Shown one piece after another: positions 35,600-44,509 of a DNA stretch of 64,000 bases (its first letter is position 1; each line of letters begins with the position of its first letter). The position numbers and the translations under genes were made by a program. The DNA is from an uncultured Bacilli bacterium (lineage in GTDB: Bacteria; Bacillota_I; Bacilli_A; ML615J-28; CAG-313): positions 47,690 to 111,689 of the forward strand of contig CALVCV010000003.1 in the NCBI GenBank assembly GCA_944326155.1, given 5' to 3'. The notes beneath the pieces are model-generated. The model saw only the letters and a list, made by a program, of their open reading frames with translations, had not been told where the DNA came from and searched no databases.

Positions 35600-36170
35600 A
35601 ATAGGCTAATCTTTGCGTGTTCAAATATTTAATATAGTCTTTTATGGCTATATTCTATTTTTTGCTAAATAAATTTTAAAATCTCTATAAAGTTCAACCT
35701 TTATCCATCCATTCAAAGACTCGATAACAAAATTATCAGTAGGTGTTCTTGCTTGACTCATTGATCTTTTTATGACATAAATTTCTAACCTGTTTTATTT
35801 CTTATACTTTGAACTATAAATCTATATGCATAATTTGAATGATGTTTGTAGATATTTTTTATTTTTTCAGTTAGTGCTATTGTATTTTTTTTATAATTGT
35901 TTGTTGTTCCTTTACGGTTTAGCCATTTATAGTATCCGATTTTTGAAACATTCATTACTATACAAAGTGATTTAATATTAAACTGCCGAGAAAGAGTCTC
36001 TACTATTTTATATTTTTTTCTTCTTGAATATTTAGCCAATGGATTACCTGACTTACGCTTGTTTTCCAAAGCATCAATGCCACTTCATTATAAAATTCTT
36101 CCTATCTAAAAAGCATTCCTTTTGATATTCCATAATCTTTATGAATTTGAGTAATAGTTGTTTTATCCTC
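35600..36170 (-). pseudogene. IS3-family transposase remnants (orfA and orfB pieces)
   Basis: Read on the minus strand. Near 36170-36100 a short frame encodes MIVEDKTTITQIHKDYGISK, an orfA-type helix-turn-helix, ending in TAG. At 36069-35785 lies the N-terminal part of orfB, with YKWLNRKG and an IKNIYKHHSNYAYRFI segment of the HTH_21 type. Around 35775-35700 the orfB C-terminus resumes in another frame, with SMSQARTPTDNFVIESLNGW containing the catalytic Glu of the DDE triad. Near 35640-35580 comes YLNTQRLAYSLQYKTLVQYR. The region with the first two Asp residues is missing, so the gene is dead. Confidence 0.8.
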
Positions 36171-36189
36171 AACAATCATTTTAACATAA

Positions 36190-36222
36190 AAAAACGCAGA
36201 CACGTTTCTTTTGTGTCTACGT
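36190..36222 (-). terminator. Terminator downstream of dus, inside the IS end
   Basis: On the minus strand AACGTAGACAC, a 9-base loop, GTGTCTGCGTT and a run of seven T. It lies about 35 bases after the dus stop and inside the right end of the IS remnant, so the element may supply the terminator for the dus transcript. Confidence 0.7.
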
Positions 36223-36232
36223 TTATTTTATC

Positions 36233-36250
36233 ATTTCACCTTAAATGTTA
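36233..36250 (-). repeat. IS terminal inverted repeat (orfA end)
   Basis: ATTTCACCTTAAATGTTA on the plus strand, the exact inverse of 35492-35509. It ends 5 bases before the dus stop codon. Confidence 0.85.
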
Positions 36251-36255
36251 ATTTT

Positions 36256-37221
36256 TTAATCGTTTTGTAAAATAGCCTGACAAATCTTTTTTAATTCATC
36301 ATATGTTTTGATACTTACAATTGCATTTTTATATTGTTTAGATCTTGGTATAAGGCGTAAATACCATCCTGCATGAGATCGCATTTCAATAATCGCAAGA
36401 TGTTCACCTTTATCTGAAATTAATCTTTGGGCGTGATCTAAAAGTGTAAAGATAACTTCTTGTTTGGTTGGTGGATTAAGTAGTCTACCTTCATTAAAAT
36501 ATGCATCTAATTGATTAAAAATAAAGGGATTACCCATTGCCGCACGACCAACCATAATGCCATCAACACCCGCAGCAAACATTTTTATAGCCGATTCAAT
36601 ATCTTTTATATCACCATTACCAATTACAGGTACTGTTGATACTTCTTTTACTTTTTGAATGTATTCTAAATTAGAAACTCCAGTATATAGTTGTGAACGT
36701 GTTCTACCATGAATCGTAATCGCATCCACTCCAGCAAGGCAAGCAAGATGGGCAACTTGATCACAGTTGATAGAGTTACTATCCCAACCTGCTCTAATTT
36801 TAATCGTAACAGGGATATCAATATTTTCTTTTAATGATTTTACAATATCATAAATTTTTTGTGGGGTTTTCATAAGGGCTGAGCCTGCTCCACTTTTTAC
36901 CACTTTTTGAACTGGACACCCCATATTGACATCTAAGATATCAATGGGCGAAAGTTTGATCATTTGTTTAGCTGATGAGGTAATGCTTTGAAAATCAGAA
37001 CCAAAAATTTGCATGGAAATTGGATGTTCATTTTCTTTAATTTTAATCATTTGCAAAGTCTTTGCATTTTCATAAGCAAGTCCTTTATCACTAATCATCT
37101 CTGTACAAACTAATCCCGCATGATGCTCTAGACAAATATTACGATAACTTGATGTAGATACCCCTGCCATTGGGGCTAATATAATATTATTTTTTAAATT
37201 ACAATTCCCGATTTTTAACAT
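36256..37221 (-). CDS. dusB: tRNA-dihydrouridine synthase (DusB family)
   Basis: A 321-residue FMN enzyme that reduces uridine in tRNA D-loops. The TIM barrel starts ILAPMAGVSTSSYR and includes MQIFGSD, DVNMGCPVQKVVKSGAGSAL with catalytic Cys102, TIKIRAGWD, ITIHGRTRSQLYTG, and GNGDI / GIMVGRAAMGNP for FMN phosphate. The C-terminal helical domain is a little short. It overlaps the threonine-aldolase gene by 23 bases and ends just short of the IS remnant. Confidence 0.93.
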   Translation of the reverse strand: MLKIGNCNLKNNIILAPMAGVSTSSYRNICLEHHAGLVCTEMISDKGLAYENAKTLQMIKIKENEHPISMQIFGSDFQSITSSAKQMIKLSPIDILDVNMGCPVQKVVKSGAGSALMKTPQKIYDIVKSLKENIDIPVTIKIRAGWDSNSINCDQVAHLACLAGVDAITIHGRTRSQLYTGVSNLEYIQKVKEVSTVPVIGNGDIKDIESAIKMFAAGVDGIMVGRAAMGNPFIFNQLDAYFNEGRLLNPPTKQEVIFTLLDHAQRLISDKGEHLAIIEMRSHAGWYLRLIPRSKQYKNAIVSIKTYDELKKICQAILQND

Positions 37222-38251
37222 TGGCTTCTTCTAAGTATTGTTTTAAAATTTGGATCACTTCTTCAATTTGAGCAGGTTTTAAATTATAATGGACAACAAG
37301 TCTAATAGTTGAAGATGTTTTTCCTTCTTCCCATATTTCAAACATAATATTTTTTTGTAATTTTTTAATAATATCATTATCTAAAGTGACAAAAATTTGA
37401 TTGGTTTCGGTAGGCATCAAAAACTGAACATTTAGTTTTTTAAGACCTTCTGTTAACTGAGCTGCTAATTGATTTTGATATGTGCCAATTTGAAAAAATA
37501 AATTATTTTCAAATAAGGTGATAAACTGAATTCCACATAAGAATCCTTTAGCAAATAGTCCACCAAAATGTTTTAAGGAATAACGAAATTCTGCTTTTAA
37601 CTTTTCATTTACAATAACTAAAGCTTCTCCCATCATTAAACCATTTTTGGTGCCACCTATATAGAATATATCAACATATTTTGCTAAATCTTGTGCTTTT
37701 ATATCGTTTGTAGATGCGGTTAATGCTGTTGCTAATCTTGCGCCATCAATATAAAAATATAAATCATATTTTTCACATAGTGCATGAAGCTTTTTAATTT
37801 CTTCTAGCGTATAAATAGTGCCATATTCAGTTGGATTAGATATATATAACATCTTTGGTTTCACCATATGTTCATCGGTATGTTTTAAAATGAGTTCTTC
37901 AACATCACTTCCCCAAACTTTACCATTATGATTTTTCACCACTAAAATTTTATGACCAGTCTGTTCTATTGCACCTGTTTCATGGGTATTAATATGCCCA
38001 CTATCAACACAAATAACAGCTTCATATGGTTTTAGACTATGTGCAATAGCAATTTTATTTGTAATCGTACCTCCTGGAAGAAAATAGACATTCGCTTTTC
38101 TACATTTAAACGTCTCTTTAATTAAATTTACAGCTTTGGTTGTATACTCATCAAAACCATAACCATTATATGTATATTCCCTATTTTGGTTTAGTTTTTC
38201 TAAAATTAAAGGATGTGCAATATAACAATAGTCATTCTTTAAATTGATCAT
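37199..38251 (-). CDS. ltaE: Low-specificity threonine aldolase-like PLP enzyme
   Basis: A 350-residue PLP enzyme of the beta-eliminating lyase family (fold type I). D169 (YFYIDGARL) and PLP-binding K202 (YIGGTKNGLMMGEA) are visible. It likely cleaves threonine or allo-threonine to glycine and acetaldehyde. GGAG lies 10 bases before ATG. First gene of a two-gene unit with dus, with a 23-base overlap. Confidence 0.88.
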   Translation of the reverse strand: MINLKNDYCYIAHPLILEKLNQNREYTYNGYGFDEYTTKAVNLIKETFKCRKANVYFLPGGTITNKIAIAHSLKPYEAVICVDSGHINTHETGAIEQTGHKILVVKNHNGKVWGSDVEELILKHTDEHMVKPKMLYISNPTEYGTIYTLEEIKKLHALCEKYDLYFYIDGARLATALTASTNDIKAQDLAKYVDIFYIGGTKNGLMMGEALVIVNEKLKAEFRYSLKHFGGLFAKGFLCGIQFITLFENNLFFQIGTYQNQLAAQLTEGLKKLNVQFLMPTETNQIFVTLDNDIIKKLQKNIMFEIWEEGKTSSTIRLVVHYNLKPAQIEEVIQILKQYLEEANVKNREL

Positions 38252-38350
38252 TTTATCTTTTCTCCTAAATATAAGTTTATATTATTTTAACATATTTTAA
38301 GGATTTTAAAAAATATTATGCTACTTTATTAAACGCTTTTTTCATTTGTT

Positions 38351-38378
38351 TTGCATTTTATAAAAAATATGATATAAT
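38351..38378 (+). promoter_or_regulatory. Promoter for the small membrane-protein cluster
   Basis: TTGCAT (38351-38356), a 16-base spacer and TATAAT (38373-38378), 20 bases before the first start codon of the 38399-40050 gene set. Confidence 0.65.
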
Positions 38379-38398
38379 TAAATCAAGAGGTGTTAAAT

Positions 38399-38749
38399 AT
38401 GAAAGAAAATAAACTTAATGAGGCAAAAACTACTAAGTTTGAAAATAAACAAAAAACAAAAGTTGAAAAACTTACAAACAAAGATAAGACAAAAATGACT
38501 ACAGTAAAAATAGAAGGCGAAACAAATCCTAAAAAGACTCATCAACTTTCACCAAAACAAATAAATTGGTGTTTTGGAACTTTAGGTTTTATATTGCCAA
38601 TTTTAGGCTATATTTTTTATTTAATTTGGCAAAAAAAACAACCTCAAAAGTCTAAAGCAAGTGGATGGGGATCATTACTTGGATCAGCATTTTATATTGT
38701 AATAACAATTATTATTATTTTGATTATTGGTAAAATACGATATCGTTAA
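38399..38749 (+). CDS. Small membrane protein, first of a paralogous trio
   Basis: A 116-residue protein starting at ATG 38399, seven bases after AGAGGTG. A very basic, Lys/Thr-rich N-terminal half (1-55) precedes two membrane helices. The segment FGTLGFILPILGYIFYLIWQKKQPQKSKASGWGSLLG aligns with the membrane part of the next two genes (ILSFFFPIIGIIFFAIWHDEFPKRAKACAISGSIG and its paralogue), but the zinc ribbon is absent. No known function; the trio probably arose by tandem duplication. Confidence 0.7.
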   Translation: MKENKLNEAKTTKFENKQKTKVEKLTNKDKTKMTTVKIEGETNPKKTHQLSPKQINWCFGTLGFILPILGYIFYLIWQKKQPQKSKASGWGSLLGSAFYIVITIIIILIIGKIRYR

Positions 38750-38776
38750 TATTTTTATTTTGTGTAGAGGTAATTT

Positions 38777-39115
38777 ATGAAAACTTGTAATAATTGTCAT
38801 CATCAAGTAAATGATCATGCTAAATATTGCCGATTTTGTGGAAGTCAATTGGAAATGATGAGTAACCTTAATCCTGAAGCAGAGGAATCAAGTGTTGGTT
38901 ATAGTATTTTATCTTTTTTCTTTCCAATTATTGGCATAATCTTTTTTGCTATTTGGCATGACGAATTTCCTAAAAGAGCAAAAGCTTGCGCAATTAGCGG
39001 TTCGATCGGTTTTGTAATAGGAATAGTTTTGTTTTTTGTAATTAATTTTTTGCTTTATTTTTTCTTTTATTCTTTCTATATAGGTTTACTTGAAAAAATG
39101 ATGGAATTATATTAA
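38777..39115 (+). CDS. Zinc-ribbon membrane protein
   Basis: A 112-residue protein with an N-terminal zinc ribbon (C-x2-C at residues 4-7 and 18-21 in MKTCNNCHHQVNDHAKYCRFCG), a short linker and two membrane helices. The motif FFFPIIGIIFFAIWHDEFPKRAKAC between the helices is shared with its neighbours. AGAGGT sits 8 bases upstream of ATG. Small zinc-ribbon membrane proteins are widespread in Bacillota with no fixed role. Confidence 0.78.
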   Translation: MKTCNNCHHQVNDHAKYCRFCGSQLEMMSNLNPEAEESSVGYSILSFFFPIIGIIFFAIWHDEFPKRAKACAISGSIGFVIGIVLFFVINFLLYFFFYSFYIGLLEKMMELY

Positions 39116-39182
39116 TTATTTGTTTGTAATTTATTCTTTTTTGTGGTATGATTTTTAAAAATAATTTTATAAGGAGGTTAAC

Positions 39183-39560
39183 ATGAAAATTTGTAATAAA
39201 TGTAATCATCAAGCAAGCGATGATGCTAAGTTTTGTCCTGTTTGTGGAAATTCATTTGAAGAAAAAATAAATGAAAATCAAAATAATAGCACAGATACTT
39301 CGTCTTCTAATTATTCATACTATAATTTTGATGCTATGTCTACACCACCAGTACAAGAAAGTGAAGATAAATCAAGTGTAGGCTTTGGAATTCTTTGTTT
39401 CTTTTTCCCAATTGTAGGTTTAATTCTTTTCTTAGTTTGGAAAAATGACTATCCAAAAAAGGCAAAATCTTGTGGAATAGGTGCTTTAATAGGCGTTATT
39501 GCTAATATTGTTTTATCTATATGTTATGCTATTTTACTTAGCACTCTAATGAACATGTAA
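39183..39560 (+). CDS. Zinc-ribbon membrane protein, paralogue of the preceding gene
   Basis: A 125-residue protein: zinc ribbon MKICNKCNHQASDDAKFCPVC, a longer Ser/Asn/Tyr-rich linker, then two membrane helices with FFFPIVGLILFLVWKNDYPKKAKSCG. Closely related to the gene at 38777-39115. AAGGAGG five bases before ATG gives the strongest ribosome site of the trio. Confidence 0.8.
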   Translation: MKICNKCNHQASDDAKFCPVCGNSFEEKINENQNNSTDTSSSNYSYYNFDAMSTPPVQESEDKSSVGFGILCFFFPIVGLILFLVWKNDYPKKAKSCGIGALIGVIANIVLSICYAILLSTLMNM

Positions 39561-39588
39561 AAAAATAAGCAATTTAGGAAGATTTTAT

Positions 39589-40050
39589 TTGAATAAGAAA
39601 GCAGTTTTAATTAGCTTAATTTTAGGTATTTTAAGTACATTTTGTATATTCATTATTATAATGCAACTTTTTTTACCAAAAGAATTAAGCTTTTCTTTTG
39701 ATTTAATTGGCAAAGTGCCTATATGTAATCGTAATGCAGATTCTACTTTTCATATTGGCGATTTTGTCTTTATATTGTGTTGGCGCTGTACATGCATGAT
39801 TGGTTTTTATTTTATTGGCCTTGCAATTTTAAATTTGTCTAAATTACGTTTTAAGATCAAATCTATGAAACCTGCATTACTATTTATTTTGTGTTGTTTT
39901 TTAATGTTCCCCCTTATCATTGATGGCTCTTTACAATATTTTTGTACTATTGAAAGTACTAATTTTAGAAGAATATTAACAGGAAGTTTATTTGGTATTG
40001 GCATTAGTCTTTTGACAACACAATTGATTTTTTTCTTATTTGAAAAATAA
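39589..40050 (+). CDS. Membrane protein, unknown, TTG start
   Basis: A 153-residue protein with four predicted membrane helices (about 7-27, 63-84, 97-115 and 129-150). The start is TTG at 39589, seven bases after AGGAAG. Cys residues cluster near 46 and 64-70 (ICNRNADST, CWRCTC). It lacks the zinc ribbon and motif of the preceding trio, but lies 28 bases downstream and shares their terminator. No family recognised. Confidence 0.6.
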   Translation: MNKKAVLISLILGILSTFCIFIIIMQLFLPKELSFSFDLIGKVPICNRNADSTFHIGDFVFILCWRCTCMIGFYFIGLAILNLSKLRFKIKSMKPALLFILCCFLMFPLIIDGSLQYFCTIESTNFRRILTGSLFGIGISLLTTQLIFFLFEK

Positions 40051-40080
40051 AAAAAGCAAAATTTAAATATTTTGCTTTTT
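40051..40080. terminator. Bidirectional terminator between convergent genes
   Basis: AAAAAGCAAAA and TTTTGCTTTTT with an 8-base centre, T-runs on both strands; it lies between the plus-strand membrane-protein cluster and the minus-strand symporter. Confidence 0.8.
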
Positions 40081-41464
40081 ATTTTTTAAAATAAGCCTTC
40101 GTATCTTGCGCAATTTCTTTTCTCAAAAAGAAAATAGCAGTCAAATTGGGGATGCACATTAGAGCATTTAAAATTTCAGTTAAATTCCATATGAATTCGA
40201 TTTGTAAAAAAGCCCCCATAAAAATCATAAAGATATATATCCAATTATATAATTTTTGATAAATTATTTTGCCAGCACATAAATAATCTAGACAGCGTAT
40301 TCCATATAAATTCCAGCCAATGATTGTTGTAAATGCAAAAAAAATAATACAAACAAAAAGTAAGATAGCACTAAAAAAACTTGAAAAAGGTAGTCCTATA
40401 CTAAATGCGGCCTCAGCAATCATGATACCCGATAAATTATTTTGCCATACCCCAGTAATTACAACAACAATGCCTGTTAACATGCAAATTATAATTGTCC
40501 CGATAAAAGTAGAAGTCATCGCAACTAGACCTTCTTTTACTGGATCATTTGATTTTACCATTGAGATGGCAATCGGTGCACTACCTAAACCCGCTTCATT
40601 ACTAAAGATACCTTTTACAACCCCTTGTGTAATTACTTTTTGTAAAGTAATCCCCGCTATTGATGCCACAAGCGCTTTGGTGCTTAAAGCCATTTGCAAA
40701 ATACTTTTTATGGCAAAGGGTAGTTTTTCCATATTATAGATAATTAATAAAAGACAAATAGATATATATATTAAACCCATAATAGGTACAAGCCATTCGC
40801 AAACCTTGGCAATTCTTTTTACCCCACCAATTAAAACAACTCCTGCTAGGATAGATACCAAAAGGCCAACAAATAAATTACACCAAGATACATTCAAATG
40901 ACCTATAATAAAACCAGTTAAACTTTCTTTATCAAAGATATTTTTACTCGCATCCACAATGCCATTGATTTGTGTAAGTGTACCTAAACCAAGAATTGAT
41001 GCCAACATACCAAAAAAAGCAAAAATTTTTGCTAATGGTTTCCATTTTTTTCCAAGTCCATATTCAATATATGCATATGGTCCACCAATTAAACGTTTAT
41101 TTTCCCATCTTCGATATTTAATAGCTAAAAAGCCTTCGGCATATTTAATTGCCATTTGCAAAAAGGCCGTAATGACCATCCAAAATAAAGCACCGGGTCC
41201 ACCTATAGTGATTGCGGTGGCAACAGCAGTGATATTACCAGTACCAATTGTTGCGGAAAGTGAAATACAAAGAGCTTGAAAAGTACTTACCTCACCATTT
41301 GTTTTTTCCTTTTTACCTAAAAAAGAAAAGGCCTTCTTAAGTTTAGTAAACTGGAGACCTTTTAACTGAATTGAAAGAACAACCCCTATGCCTAAGATAA
41401 ATAAGACTAGTGGCATTCCCCATAAAATGTTATGAATTTGTAGAATGATATCTAAATTTGTCAT
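40079..41464 (-). CDS. Alanine/glycine:Na+ symporter (AGCS family)
   Basis: A 461-residue transporter with about ten or eleven membrane helices. Family signatures include IGTGNITAVATAITIGGPGALFWM, a QGVVKGIFSNEAGLGSAPIA motif and AFTTIIGWNLYG. Takes up alanine or glycine with Na+, and so could use the Na+ gradient made by the oxaloacetate decarboxylase. It lies 15 bases downstream of dapF, with GGAG five bases before ATG. Confidence 0.93.
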   Translation of the reverse strand: MTNLDIILQIHNILWGMPLVLFILGIGVVLSIQLKGLQFTKLKKAFSFLGKKEKTNGEVSTFQALCISLSATIGTGNITAVATAITIGGPGALFWMVITAFLQMAIKYAEGFLAIKYRRWENKRLIGGPYAYIEYGLGKKWKPLAKIFAFFGMLASILGLGTLTQINGIVDASKNIFDKESLTGFIIGHLNVSWCNLFVGLLVSILAGVVLIGGVKRIAKVCEWLVPIMGLIYISICLLLIIYNMEKLPFAIKSILQMALSTKALVASIAGITLQKVITQGVVKGIFSNEAGLGSAPIAISMVKSNDPVKEGLVAMTSTFIGTIIICMLTGIVVVITGVWQNNLSGIMIAEAAFSIGLPFSSFFSAILLFVCIIFFAFTTIIGWNLYGIRCLDYLCAGKIIYQKLYNWIYIFMIFMGAFLQIEFIWNLTEILNALMCIPNLTAIFFLRKEIAQDTKAYFKK

Positions 41465-41479
41465 TTTTTCTCCATCAAG

Positions 41480-42238
41480 TTATATGATTTCATATCTTGA
41501 TGAGCCTACAATATAATATCCTTTTTCATCCATACCTGCTTCAATCATACCGCCATCGGTATGAATTTGTATTTTATTTTCTTTTATACGATTTAATTTT
41601 TTTAAAATAATGAAAGTAGCCATGACCCCTGTGCCACAAGCTTGGGTAAATCCTACACCTCTTTCATAGGTTTTGACATATATATCATTAGTAATTTTGA
41701 CGATATCGACATTTAAATTGTTCTTGAAAAGAGGTAAGTCGCAAATTGCTTTGGCATCTTCTTGTGCCTTCTCAAAATCATCGGGAATAATAATGCCATG
41801 CCACACACCAACATCAACTAAACTGATGTGATAAGTAGGAGAATGAAACTTGCTTTCTAAACGGAGTGGTTCATCAAGATATACTCTATTATCAATATAT
41901 GTAAAAAGTGGATTATTCATTCTTACATAGACCATAAAAGGAAAAATATTGATAATCTTGGTTTCAATTAAACCACAACCAGTTAATACTTGGTTTTGAA
42001 AGTCTTTAATAATTCCATGTTCATAACAATATTGAATAAGGCAGCGAATACCATTTCCACACATCGAAGCAACAGATCCATCTTTATTATATAATATCAT
42101 CTCAAGTGGAGAGGTTTTAACCATCATATATCCATCTACTCTATCTTGGCAGATACCTTTTGCAAAGTTTGGATTATCATGCTCTTTTTGATACATCTCT
42201 ATGATAAAGGTATTTCCACAACCACTATATATTTTCAA
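41480..42238 (-). CDS. dapF: Diaminopimelate epimerase DapF
   Basis: A 252-residue cofactor-independent epimerase converting LL- to meso-diaminopimelate for lysine and peptidoglycan. Catalytic cysteines C60 (MCGNGIRC) and C201 (QACGTGVMAT) are present. The protein is about 20 residues shorter than usual. The start is TTG at 42238, five bases after AGGAGG, with no better ATG. It belongs to a minus-strand set with rlmI upstream and the symporter downstream. Confidence 0.92.
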   Translation of the reverse strand: MKIYSGCGNTFIIEMYQKEHDNPNFAKGICQDRVDGYMMVKTSPLEMILYNKDGSVASMCGNGIRCLIQYCYEHGIIKDFQNQVLTGCGLIETKIINIFPFMVYVRMNNPLFTYIDNRVYLDEPLRLESKFHSPTYHISLVDVGVWHGIIIPDDFEKAQEDAKAICDLPLFKNNLNVDIVKITNDIYVKTYERGVGFTQACGTGVMATFIILKKLNRIKENKIQIHTDGGMIEAGMDEKGYYIVGSSRYEII

Positions 42239-42250
42239 CTCAACCTCCTA

Positions 42251-43417
42251 TTAAATTACTCTTAATACCACGCATTTTAAATATAACGACTCTTCACTGT
42301 CAATTCTTATTGGATGATCTGGTGATTGAATTCTAAAATCAACCATTTCTACAATACGATTTGAATCATGAGATGCTTCTTGTAACATCTCTAAAAATAA
42401 AGCCGGTGTCATATGATTAGAACAAGAAAAAGTTATTAAAATACCACCTGATTTAATCATTTTTAAAGCACTTAAATTAATCTCTTTATACCCTTTATAA
42501 GCATTTCTTACAGTATCTTTAGACTTCGTAAATGCTGGAGGGTCTAAAATAATGACATCAAATTGATTTTGATACTTATTATCTCTTAAATAATCAAAAA
42601 CATCTTTACAAACTACTTCAATATTAGTAAAACCATTAAGATTCGCATTGGCTAAAATATCATCACATGCTTTTTGACTAATATCTACAGCTGTTGCCTT
42701 CTTTGCACCAAATTTCAATGCATGAAGGGCAAAACCACCTGTATGTGAAAAACAGTCAAGCACATTTTTATCTTTTACATAATTTTTAAGAGCAGCGCGA
42801 TTCATTTTTTGATCTAAAAAATAGCCAGTCTTTTGCCCATTTTCTAAATCAACTTGCAATAAAATTCCATTTTCTTCAATTACAACATGAGGATTAAATG
42901 GTGCATTATAAATCATACCTTTAAATTCTTCTAATCCTTCTTTTTTGCGAACAGCACTATCACTTCTTTCCATAATACCCTTGGGATCAAAAAGTTTTAC
43001 TAAAGCTTTAATAATCAAATCTTTATTTATATCCATACCAAGAGATAAAAATTGAACTGATAAATATTCACCATATTTATCAACAATTAAACCAGGCAAA
43101 AAGTCTGCTTCACTAAATACCACTCGGTAATTATTTTCAAGACCTAATTGCTTTCTAAAATCATTAGCCTGTTTTATTCTTTTGAAAAAGAAATTTTCAT
43201 CTAAAGTGATTTTTTCAAAAGATAACATTCTCACAATGATTTTACTAGCACAATTTAAAAAACCTCTTCCTATATAACTTCTATCATATGCATAGACATC
43301 ACAAAGCTCACCTGACTTGATTTCACCTTCAAAGGCATGGACTTCATTAGAAAAAATCCATGGATGACCATTTTTAATTCTTTTTTCTTCGTCTTTTTTT
43401 AAAATTACTTTTTGCAT
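42251..43417 (-). CDS. rlmI: 23S rRNA (cytosine-C5) methyltransferase RlmI-like
   Basis: A 388-residue SAM-dependent RNA methyltransferase. N-terminal PUA domain (about 1-75: KDEEKRIKNGHPWIFSNEV), an EEHEE-type middle domain, then a Rossmann domain with VLDCFSHTGGFALHA, catalytic DPPAF and a GILITFSCSNHM strand. It belongs to the RlmI/YwbD family, methylating C1962 of 23S rRNA. It starts 66 bases after a non-coding stretch and lies 12 bases before dapF. Confidence 0.9.
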   Translation of the reverse strand: MQKVILKKDEEKRIKNGHPWIFSNEVHAFEGEIKSGELCDVYAYDRSYIGRGFLNCASKIIVRMLSFEKITLDENFFFKRIKQANDFRKQLGLENNYRVVFSEADFLPGLIVDKYGEYLSVQFLSLGMDINKDLIIKALVKLFDPKGIMERSDSAVRKKEGLEEFKGMIYNAPFNPHVVIEENGILLQVDLENGQKTGYFLDQKMNRAALKNYVKDKNVLDCFSHTGGFALHALKFGAKKATAVDISQKACDDILANANLNGFTNIEVVCKDVFDYLRDNKYQNQFDVIILDPPAFTKSKDTVRNAYKGYKEINLSALKMIKSGGILITFSCSNHMTPALFLEMLQEASHDSNRIVEMVDFRIQSPDHPIRIDSEESLYLKCVVLRVI

Positions 43418-43482
43418 TTTTTATACCCATTCTATTTATATATTGCTATTATAACATGTTTTATATGGTTCGTCAATTTAGA

Positions 43483-44424
43483 CTATTTATTTTTATAAAG
43501 CTGTTTAATGCTTAAGAGTTTAATATCATCGACTATTTTACTTTTTAGCGTAAAGTTAGTTAAATCAGTTGATTGATATTTTGTATCGTCGTCTGCAAAA
43601 ATAGTAATAATGCCATCAACCCCTGTTAAAACAGCTCCTAAAAAATTGGCACCGCTTGAAATGCCTACACCTATTCCTAAGGTTTCTTTTAATTTTTGAG
43701 CCATACAAATGGCATCTGTATCATCAATACTATAGATTTTATCAACAATTTCCTTAGGATATAACTTAGGTATTAAACCATCTGATAAACCTTCTATGCG
43801 ATGTTTACCATGACTTATCCCCGTTGATAAAATTAAAGTTTGTAAAGGTTCAATAGCATAAATTTCGGTTTGATATTTGTTTTTTAGAAAGTGACCCATT
43901 CCATTTAGCGTACCTCCTGTACCTACACCTAAAATTAGAGCCGGAAAAAAAGATATATATTTTTCTAAATCTTTACATAGCAAAATATAAGATTTTGCAT
44001 TATCAATATTCTCAAATTGTCTGGTTAAGAAAACCCCTTTTTCTTCTAATTTTTTGGCAATTATAAAAGCTTCATCAAAACTTTCGGTTAGAATTAGTTT
44101 AGCACCTAATTGTTTTAAGATATCAATACGCTCCTTACTTGCAAACTTAGGCATACATATAATTATCCTATTTCCATAAGCTTTGGCAAGTGTGGCAAGC
44201 GCAATACCCATATTTCCACTTGTTACTTCGCAAATAGGTTTATCCTTCGTTAATACACCTTTTTTATAAGCTTCATCTAATATCCGTTTAGCAGGTCGAA
44301 TTTTAATACTTCCTGATAGATTTTTGCTTTCATCACATACGATTACTTTTTTTTGTTTCCCTTTATACAAATAATCAATTTGATAAAAGATACTGTTTAA
44401 CAGTTTTTCTTGCTTTTTTTCCAT
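43483..44424 (-). CDS. Cysteine synthase-like PLP enzyme
   Basis: A 313-residue fold-type II PLP enzyme. The PLP lysine is K41 in NLSGSIKIRPA (family consensus NPxxSxKDR), with TSGNMG (68-73) for substrate binding, GTGGTLNGMG for the phosphate and SSGANFLGA near the C-terminus. It matches CysK/CysM in order and length. The DR after the PLP lysine is changed to IR, so substrate preference may differ. The start at 44424 (GGTGAT three bases upstream) is preferred to an earlier in-frame ATG at 44454. Confidence 0.82.
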   Translation of the reverse strand: MEKKQEKLLNSIFYQIDYLYKGKQKKVIVCDESKNLSGSIKIRPAKRILDEAYKKGVLTKDKPICEVTSGNMGIALATLAKAYGNRIIICMPKFASKERIDILKQLGAKLILTESFDEAFIIAKKLEEKGVFLTRQFENIDNAKSYILLCKDLEKYISFFPALILGVGTGGTLNGMGHFLKNKYQTEIYAIEPLQTLILSTGISHGKHRIEGLSDGLIPKLYPKEIVDKIYSIDDTDAICMAQKLKETLGIGVGISSGANFLGAVLTGVDGIITIFADDDTKYQSTDLTNFTLKSKIVDDIKLLSIKQLYKNK

Positions 44425-44471
44425 TTTATCACCACTGATATTAGTATATGACATAATTAAAAAAACGATAA

Positions 44472-44500
44472 AAAAGTTTGCCTAGAATAGACAAACTTTT
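44472..44500 (-). terminator. Terminator of the GNAT-containing gene set
   Basis: On the minus strand AAAAGTTTGTCTA, a 3-base loop, TAGGCAAACTTTT with one G-U pair and trailing T residues, 10 bases after the stop at 44510. Confidence 0.75.
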
Positions 44501-44509
44501 ATTTATTTT

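Larger units (their letters stand above)
35492..36250 (-). mobile_element. Internally deleted IS3-family insertion sequence (759 bp)
   Basis: The element is bounded by an 18-base perfect inverted repeat (TAACATTTAAGGTGAAAT), extending imperfectly to about 44 bases at each end. Inside, on the minus strand, are remnants of orfA and orfB of an IS3-type transposase with large internal losses. It lies between the ClpC-like gene and dus; no clear target duplication flanks the ends. The sequence also carries two hairpins (35545-35590 and 36190-36222). It can no longer encode a transposase and could move only in trans. Confidence 0.82.

Noticed and set aside
35439..35624. A 61-residue gene overlapping the end of the ClpC-like gene on the other strand
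   Set aside because: It contains the NTQRLAYSLQYKTLVQYR tail of the IS3 transposase and then runs antisense into the ClpC-like gene; it is part of the transposase remnant.
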